DNA from: JANQPX01 sp041398025
Lineage (GTDB): Bacteria; Pseudomonadota; Alphaproteobacteria; Geminicoccales; Geminicoccaceae
Direction of reading: 5' to 3'
Assembly: GCA_041398025.1 (NCBI GenBank)
Contig: JAWKVM010000018.1
Coordinates: 1 to 64,000, forward strand
Length of the DNA: 64,000 nucleotides
In this document: in pieces, positions 58,904-64,000 of the stretch
Numbering within the stretch: the stretch's first letter is position 1
Layout: each line of letters starts with the position of its first letter
Notes under the pieces: generated by a model
Seen by the model: the letters and a program-made list of their open reading frames with translations, nothing else
What the model was told of the DNA's origin: nothing
Databases searched by the model: none
Made by a program: the position numbers and the translations under genes

Positions 58904-60181
58904 TCAGGCCTCGGCCCTGCGGGACGGCGCGGCACGCAGGGCGCGAAAGCCTGAAGCATACCAGAGGAACGCCAGGAGCTGCACAGCCAGGCAGAGGCCG
59001 AAGCCGATCTGATAGGCTCTCGGCTCGTAGGTGCCCTCGACCGGTGCTGGAAAAAGGTCGATGAGCGCGCCGATGGCATATTGCGTGCCGAAGGCGGTCG
59101 CGAAGATCAGCAGGTTCATCGCCGTGTTGGCCCGCCCCGAGAGCGCGATGCCATAGTGGGTCGAGAGCCAGGGATAGGCGAGGATCGCCACCTGCCCGGT
59201 CATGCCGAAGATGAGCCAGCCCGGCAGCATGAGGCTGTCGATCTGCAGCACCAGGATCGCCTCGGCCAGCATCAGCGTGACCAGAAAGCCGTTCATCACG
59301 CTCAGAAGATGCACGCCCCGGCGGACGAACCAGTCCGCGACGGCGCCGCTCAGGAGGATGCCGGCCATGAAGGCGGCGGCGACCATCATCAGATGCGTCG
59401 CCACCTCGTCCCGGCCCATGCCGGCGACATCGCGAAACCACAGCCCCGCCCAGAGCGTCTGGATGGCGATATGCGCGCCGGCGGTGGTGGCGAGCAGCGG
59501 CGCCAGCCGCCAGAAGGTGCGATCCCCGACGATCCCGCCGATGGCGGCGATCTGCGCCCCCAGGCTGCCCGCCGTCGGTCGCCCGTCCGCCCTCTCCGGC
59601 ACGATCACGAACAGCAGAAACGCGACGGCGAAGGTGATCACGCCAAGCCCGAGGAACACGCTGCGCCAGCCGAAGGCCTGCACGCTCATGTCGACCGGCT
59701 GGGTCGCGACGATGATGCCGAGCGCGCCGAAGGACATGACCACGGCATTGGCGAGTGCCCGCCGCTTCTCCGGAACCCAAAGCACGACCGCCTTGAACCC
59801 GCTCATCAACCCACCGGCGAAACCGAGACCGATCAGAGCCCGCGCCGCGGTAAGCGTGAGGAAGCTGTCACCGATCGCGAACAGCAAGGACCCGATGCCG
59901 GCGAGCGCGATCAGGGCGCTTTGTACCCGGCGCGGACCGTAGCGGTCGAGCAGAACGCCGAGCGGCAGCTGAAAAAGGGCGAAGGCGAGCAGGTAGGCCG
60001 AGGTCAGGAAGCCGAGCTCGGTGGCGCCAAGGCCGACATCCCTGACGAGATCCGGCCCGACCACGGCATTGACCGAGCGAAACATCTGCGAGAGGAAGTA
60101 GCCGACGCCGAAGGGCAGCAGGACGTAGAGACCAAGGGCGAGGGGACCAAGCGGGCTCGCTTCGCTGGCTCTTTCGTTCAC
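58904..60181 (-). CDS. MFS transporter
   Basis: 425 residues from GTG 60181 (GAGGGGAGG upstream, six bases). Twelve TMs: YFLSQMFRSVNAVVGPDLVRD, FALFQLPLGVLLDRYGPRR (the MFS loop 2-3 motif), GLGFAGGLMSGFKAV, and a matching second half. It has the length and charge pattern of small-molecule symporters. Substrate unknown; glmS lies downstream on the same strand. Confidence 0.88.
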   Translation of the reverse strand: MNERASEASPLGPLALGLYVLLPFGVGYFLSQMFRSVNAVVGPDLVRDVGLGATELGFLTSAYLLAFALFQLPLGVLLDRYGPRRVQSALIALAGIGSLLFAIGDSFLTLTAARALIGLGFAGGLMSGFKAVVLWVPEKRRALANAVVMSFGALGIIVATQPVDMSVQAFGWRSVFLGLGVITFAVAFLLFVIVPERADGRPTAGSLGAQIAAIGGIVGDRTFWRLAPLLATTAGAHIAIQTLWAGLWFRDVAGMGRDEVATHLMMVAAAFMAGILLSGAVADWFVRRGVHLLSVMNGFLVTLMLAEAILVLQIDSLMLPGWLIFGMTGQVAILAYPWLSTHYGIALSGRANTAMNLLIFATAFGTQYAIGALIDLFPAPVEGTYEPRAYQIGFGLCLAVQLLAFLWYASGFRALRAAPSRRAEA

Positions 60182-60319
60182 GATCGACCTCCCCTCCTCC
60201 ACGCCGGTCCTGGATCATCGATCAGGCGGGCGCGAATAGCCATAGCCGGAGCAAACCCCTGCGCGCGGCAGGCCGCTGCGGTGTCTTCGTCGCCCGAACG
60301 TCGATCGATCCAAAGCAAA

Positions 60320-60338
60320 ACCGGCCCAGAAGGCCGGT
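60320..60338 (-). terminator. intrinsic terminator (minus strand)
   Basis: Minus strand: ACCGGCC, TTCTG, GGCCGGT, then TTTGCTTT. A perfect 7-bp GC stem with a T-rich tail. It would end a transcript coming from the promoter at 60570-60598. Confidence 0.7.
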
Positions 60339-60563
60339 AAGAGGTCTGTCGTGGCTTGTCAGTCACTGCCTGCGCCTTCAGGGGCGCTTATGAGGGCTTC
60401 ACGCCCTTCCTCTTCGCCATCACAAGAGCTTTTTGCCTTTTGCGTGACAGCCCACAGATAGCTCTGCCACCTGCGCTGCATTGTCGCTGCGTTCGGCATA
60501 CTCCCCACGCCGTTCTCGCAGCATGCCTCCCCTCTATCCGCCGGGTAATCGTCCACCTTGACG
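60320..60563 (-). ncRNA. candidate small RNA or short mRNA
   Basis: A promoter (60570-60598) and an intrinsic terminator (60320-60338) enclose about 240 bases. The only frame is 60359-60556 (GTG start, 65 codons, ending EGREALISAPEGAGSD), with a ribosome-like AAGG overlapping the start, so a peptide is possible but weak. It fits a stand-alone small transcript. The rest of the gap from 60182 to 60918 has no gene. Confidence 0.4.
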
Positions 60564-60569
60564 AAGAAA

Positions 60570-60598
60570 CTGTATGCGACTTGTCACCGCGAGGTCAA
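60570..60598 (-). promoter_or_regulatory. sigma-70-like promoter (minus strand)
   Basis: TTGACC (60593-60598), 17-base spacer, ATACAG (60570-60575) on the minus strand, in an AT-rich stretch. Predicted start near 60563. Confidence 0.5.
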
Positions 60599-60918
60599 AC
60601 AATTTTACAACAGCCGAGAAAAATCTTTTGTTCTGGGGAATAGCCTTGTTTTATCGATGGTTGAAGCAGCCGGCCGGAATGACGCAAAAGCGGCGGTCCC
60701 TGGCCGGGTCAGCGATTGCCGTCGCCCGACAGCGAATGGAGGGCGGCGGATGACGGGTGGCGCATGACCGCCGGTTTCGCTTTGGACGATTGACGCCAGG
60801 CATCGGCATCGCCCAGGCTGGGCGCCGCCGGGCCGAGCGCTGACCGAGAACAAGGCTGGCCTTGCGGGCGCCGCCGCTGCAGCATTCAGCACCGGGTCAA
60901 GAGAAAGGATCATCGAGC

Positions 60919-62100
60919 GTGTCCGACATTATCCTGGATTTCTCCAGAGACGAATATGATCAGCGGATTGCCAAGACCAGAGCGGCCATGGAGAGCTATG
61001 GGGTCGAGCTTCTGATCGTCACCGATCCCTCGAACATGGCCTGGCTGACCGGCTATGACGGCTGGTCCTTCTACGTGCACCAGGCGGTGCTGCTCGGGCT
61101 CGACGGCGAGCCCATCTGGTTCGGCCGGGGACAGGATGCGCCGGGCGCAAGGCGCACCGTCTTCATGGACCACGCCAACGTCATCGACTACCCGGACCAT
61201 TACGTGCAGTCGATCGAGCGCCACCCCATGGATTTTCTGTCCGATCTCCTGAAGGGGCGCGCTTGGGACAAGCGGGTGATCGGCGTCGAGATGGACAATT
61301 ACTATTTCTCCGCGGCGGCCTTCGCATCGCTGTGGAAACATCTGCCCGACGCCGGCTTCAAGGACATCACCGGCCTGGTGAACTGGCAGCGCGCGGTGAA
61401 ATCGGAGACCGAGCTCACCTATATGCGCCGCGCCGCGCGCATCATCGAAGCGATGCATGCCAGGGCCTTCGAGCTGATCGAGCCCGGTCTCCCCAAGAAC
61501 CAGCTGGTCGCCGCGATCTACCAGACGGCGATTTCCGGCGCGGACGGCCATGGCGGCGATTATCCCGCGATCGTGCCCCTGGTACCGTCGGGGGCCGACG
61601 CGGCCGCCGCCCATCTCACCTGGGACGAGCGGCCGTTCAAGGCGGATGAAGGCACCTTCCTCGAGATGGCCGGCTGTCATCGCCGCTATCACTGCCCGAT
61701 GTGCCGGACCATCTATCTGGGCAAGCCGCCGGAAAAATTCCTCGATGCCGAAAAGGCCGTGATCGAAGGCATCGCCGCCGCCCTCGAGGCCGCGAAGCCC
61801 GGCGCCACCTGTCATGAGGTCGAGGCGGCCTTTCGTGCTGTGATCAACCGCCACGGCATCCAGAAGGAGACCCGCTGCGGCTACCCGATCGGCCTCTCCT
61901 ACCCACCCGACTGGGGTGAGCGCACCATGAGCATCCGCCAGGGCGACCATACCGTGCTCGAAGACGACATGACCTTCCACTTCATCCCCGCCATCTGGCA
62001 GGAGGACTGGGGTCTGGAGATCACCGAAAGCTTCCGCGTCACGCCGTCGGGCGGCGAGCCGTTCTGCAGCTATCCGCGCAAGCTGTTCGTCAAGGATTGA
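60919..62100 (+). CDS. doeA: ectoine hydrolase (DoeA-like, M24 fold)
   Basis: 393 residues from GTG 60919 (AAAGGA upstream). Creatinase N-domain, then the M24 pita-bread fold. Typical of the DoeA group: VTDPSNMAWLTGYDGWSFYVHQ, MDNYYFSAAAF, GCHRRYHCPMCRTIYLG, IGLSYPPDWGERTMSIRQGD. The usual five metal ligands of M24 peptidases are not all kept, as in DoeA, which opens the ectoine ring to N-acetyl-diaminobutyrate. No other doe genes are in view, so a related amidohydrolase role cannot be excluded. Confidence 0.75.
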   Translation: MSDIILDFSRDEYDQRIAKTRAAMESYGVELLIVTDPSNMAWLTGYDGWSFYVHQAVLLGLDGEPIWFGRGQDAPGARRTVFMDHANVIDYPDHYVQSIERHPMDFLSDLLKGRAWDKRVIGVEMDNYYFSAAAFASLWKHLPDAGFKDITGLVNWQRAVKSETELTYMRRAARIIEAMHARAFELIEPGLPKNQLVAAIYQTAISGADGHGGDYPAIVPLVPSGADAAAAHLTWDERPFKADEGTFLEMAGCHRRYHCPMCRTIYLGKPPEKFLDAEKAVIEGIAAALEAAKPGATCHEVEAAFRAVINRHGIQKETRCGYPIGLSYPPDWGERTMSIRQGDHTVLEDDMTFHFIPAIWQEDWGLEITESFRVTPSGGEPFCSYPRKLFVKD

Positions 62101-62185
62101 GAGCCCAATCCTTCGACTGACAATGCCGGTTGGACTCCTCCGGTCCAATGGCTATAAGGACAAACTCGCCGACTGCCGGTGGCAG

Positions 62186-62261
62186 GGGCCCGTAGTTCAG
62201 TGGTCAGAACGCGCCGCTCATAACGGTGTTGTCGCAGGTTCGAATCCTGCCGGGCCCACCA
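62186..62261 (+). tRNA. tRNA with CAT anticodon (Ile2 or Met)
   Basis: 76 bases with encoded CCA: acceptor GGGCCCG/CGGGCCC, anticodon stem CGCCG/CGGTG with loop CTCATAA (anticodon CAT), T-arm GCAGGTTCGAATCCTGC. The GGGCCCG acceptor is that of tRNA-Ile2 in many alphaproteobacteria, where C34 is changed to lysidine by TilS to read AUA; elongator Met is the alternative. Confidence 0.95.
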
Positions 62262-62412
62262 GTCCCGACGCGGGACGGCGTGGACTTGCCTGAGGCTTGG
62301 GGCGATGTCCGTGATCATTTCCCTGCAAGCCGGCATGGCCAATGCCGCAAATGGCCTGCTATCATCCTGAAATCCGGGAGAGAACAGCCCGCAACGAGGA
62401 GGATGGCCGGCA

Positions 62413-63669
62413 ATGCGTGATCTGAAGACGTCTGTGTTTCCTTTTGCCCTGAGCCTGGGGCTGGCCTCGTCCGGACATGTCCTTGCCGACACTGCCGACG
62501 TCACTTGGCAGACACGCGTCGAGATCGCGAAGGCGGGGACACATTGCGCCGATGATCCCAGCTGCTTCAACCGCTACCACCCTGCCATCCCGGCCGTGGC
62601 CTCGGCAGCGCCCGGCGACCATCTCATCTTCCACACGCGCGATGCCCTCGATACCGACCTGACGCTCGACTCGGTGGCCGACGATCTTGCCGCCGTCGAT
62701 CTCAACCTCGTCCATCCCATGACCGGGCCCGTATCGATCGAGGGCGCCGAGCGCGGCGACGTGCTCGCCGTCACCCTGGTCGACATCGAGCCGGATCAAT
62801 ATGGCTACACCGTGATCGTGCCTGGCTTCGGCTTTCTGCGCGACGTCTTCACCGAGCCGTTCCTGGTGAACTGGAAGCTGGATCGCCAGGCCGCGACCTC
62901 CGAGCAGATGCCGGGCGTGCGCGTGCCGATGGCGGCCTTCATGGGCTCGGTCGGCGTGATGCCGGGCGAGGAGGAGGTCGACACATGGCTCGCCCGCGAG
63001 ACCGCGCTCGGCGAGGTCGGCGGGGTGGCGCTGCCGCCGCAGCCGATAGGCGCCCTGCCCGCCGACGTCTGCGGCCCGGAAGGTTCGAACAAGGACAAGT
63101 GCCTGCGCACCATCCCGCCGCGGGAAAACGGCGGCAATATGGACGTGCAGCAGATGCAGGTCGGCACCACCCTGCTGCTTCCCTGCTTCGTCGACGGCTG
63201 CGGCCTGTTCGTCGGCGACGTGCACTACGCCCAGGGCGACGGCGAGGTTTCCGGGACGGCGATCGAGATGGGTGCCAAGGTCACGCTGGTCACCGAGGTG
63301 CTGAAGGGCCAGGGCGCCACCATCACCTCGCCGCAATATCGCGGCCGCGACGAGCTCAAGGACATCGCGCCCGAAAAATTCCACGCGACCGTCGGCTACC
63401 CGCTCAAGGACAAGGGCGTGATCCCGCCGCAGCACGAGTATCTCGGCGGCGAGACTCTGACCGATCTCGAAAACCTGAACGAGGACCTGACGCTCGCCGC
63501 GCGCAATGCCCTGATCGACATGATCGACTACATTCAGCGCGAGCACGGCCTTTCCAAGGAGCAGGCCTACATTCTTTCCAGCGTCGCCGTCGATCTGGTG
63601 ATCGGCCAGGTGGTCGATGTCCCCAACTACACCGTCTCGGCCATCCTCGACCTCGAAGTCTTCCAGTAG
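62413..63669 (+). CDS. exported acetamidase/formamidase-family protein
   Basis: 418 residues with a signal peptide (FPFALSLGLASSGHVLAD). FmdA/AmdA-type core: GDHLIFHTRDALDTDL, VHPMTGPVSIEGAERGDVLAV, GALPADVCGPEGSN, GGNMDVQQMQVGTTLLLPCF and GDVHYAQGDGEVSGTAIE, the last two being the family signature. Members cleave formamide or short amides. The signal peptide, unusual for the family, implies periplasmic action. GAGGAGG precedes the start. An agmatinase-like gene follows, suggesting nitrogen scavenging from amides and guanidines. Confidence 0.85.
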   Translation: MRDLKTSVFPFALSLGLASSGHVLADTADVTWQTRVEIAKAGTHCADDPSCFNRYHPAIPAVASAAPGDHLIFHTRDALDTDLTLDSVADDLAAVDLNLVHPMTGPVSIEGAERGDVLAVTLVDIEPDQYGYTVIVPGFGFLRDVFTEPFLVNWKLDRQAATSEQMPGVRVPMAAFMGSVGVMPGEEEVDTWLARETALGEVGGVALPPQPIGALPADVCGPEGSNKDKCLRTIPPRENGGNMDVQQMQVGTTLLLPCFVDGCGLFVGDVHYAQGDGEVSGTAIEMGAKVTLVTEVLKGQGATITSPQYRGRDELKDIAPEKFHATVGYPLKDKGVIPPQHEYLGGETLTDLENLNEDLTLAARNALIDMIDYIQREHGLSKEQAYILSSVAVDLVIGQVVDVPNYTVSAILDLEVFQ

Positions 63670-63720
63670 CGTACTGGACCGTTGACTGGTGCCCAGTAGG
63701 AAAGGAGGCGGCCCATTACT

Positions 63721-64000
63721 ATGACAGGTCACGGCTACGAGACGGGCCGCCTCGATCTTCCCTTCGTCGGCCACTGCACCTTCGGCAAACGCCCGCCGGT
63801 CACCGATTGGTCGGCGATCGATGCCGATGTCGCGGTGCTCGGCGTGCCCTTCGACATGGGCACCCAATACCGTTCCGGCGCCCGCTTCGGCCCGCGCGCC
63901 ATCCGCGAGGCGTCGACGCTTTTCTCCTTCGGCCATGCCGGCGCCTATGACCATGAGGACGACGTGGTCTACCTGCCGCTGGATGCGGTGAAGATCGTCG
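63721..64000 (+). CDS. agmatinase/ureohydrolase-family protein (partial, runs off the window)
   Basis: The first 93 residues: MTGHGYETGRLDLPFVGH, then VAVLGVPFDMGTQYRSGARFGPRAIREAS, the N-terminal signature of the arginase/agmatinase family. The manganese motifs lie beyond the window. Substrate (agmatine, guanidinobutyrate or guanidinopropionate) cannot be decided. AAAGGAGG lies upstream. Confidence 0.88.
   Translation, partial: MTGHGYETGRLDLPFVGHCTFGKRPPVTDWSAIDADVAVLGVPFDMGTQYRSGARFGPRAIREASTLFSFGHAGAYDHEDDVVYLPLDAVKIV

Noticed and set aside
62362..63954. A 530-codon frame antisense to the acetamidase gene
   Set aside because: The plus strand has the family signature and a signal peptide; the antisense protein is compositionally biased and has no motif.
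1..64000. CRISPR arrays or a restriction-modification system
   Set aside because: No regularly spaced repeats and no methylase, restriction or Cas motifs were seen on either strand; the only HNH enzyme belongs to the packaging module.

Overview
The window is GC-rich DNA that reads as an alphaproteobacterial chromosome, judged from codon use, MerR/OmpR regulator types, CcdA/SCO/PCuAC copper delivery, a DoeA-type ectoine hydrolase and alphaproteobacterial-style tRNA genes; genus is not assigned. It has three parts. (1) About 1-43.3 kb is a metal-resistance and envelope-stress island. (2) 43,625-54,207 is a 10.6-kb integrated element inside the 5' half of tRNA-Pro(TGG). (3) 54.2-64 kb is ordinary chromosome (SPOR protein, membrane protein, glmS, MFS, doeA, tRNA, acetamidase, agmatinase).

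Part 1, left half (1-12.8 kb): a cytochrome c end, a membrane-domain-only ABC protein, then the copper set copB-copA-cupredoxin, cueR with a small membrane protein, a DUF1232 protein, an APC permease, a sulfur pair (rhodanese plus persulfide-dioxygenase-like MBL) and a Cu+-ATPase. Two promoters (6510-6540 and 12748-12778) have the 19-bp spacer and the CTTCCA/TGGAAG dyad of CueR sites.

Part 1, middle (13-28.7 kb): an OmpR-type two-component system diverges from a long plus-strand series: a CDF transporter fused to an HflK-like SPFH domain, HflC, a second HflK, a double-parvulin foldase, an M16 peptidase, a small unknown protein coupled to DsbB and DsbA, and an M23 protein. It faces a YcbB-type L,D-transpeptidase. 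This looks like a dedicated envelope protein and cell-wall quality-control module and is the least conventional gene set here.

Part 1, right half (28.8-43.3 kb): a PbrR-like regulator and three MerR-type promoters (19-bp spacers) that appear to control a Cd/Pb/Zn ATPase operon (ATPase-DUF411-degenerate multicopper oxidase-TlpA), a RodZ-C-terminal-domain protein, and lspA-DsbA-SCO-PCuAC-CcdA. A transglutaminase-like peptidase, an IS256-type remnant, a CDF exporter and an ICMT-like methyltransferase follow.

Part 2 carries integrase, AlpA-like excisionase, a divergent regulator, a winged-helix protein, HNH, large terminase, capsid, protease, portal and one connector, but no tail, lysis or DNA polymerase genes. 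It is bounded by a perfect 41-bp repeat of the tRNA 5' half. It best fits a capsid-forming phage satellite (cf-PICI-like). The element end carries its own promoter for the tRNA it interrupts, while the displaced chromosomal promoter sits beyond the other repeat.

Part 3 has one anomaly: glmS, normally essential, is broken by at least eight small indels within about 0.6 kb, either an unreliable patch of sequence or a real pseudogene. A candidate small RNA with promoter and terminator lies at about 60.32-60.56 kb.
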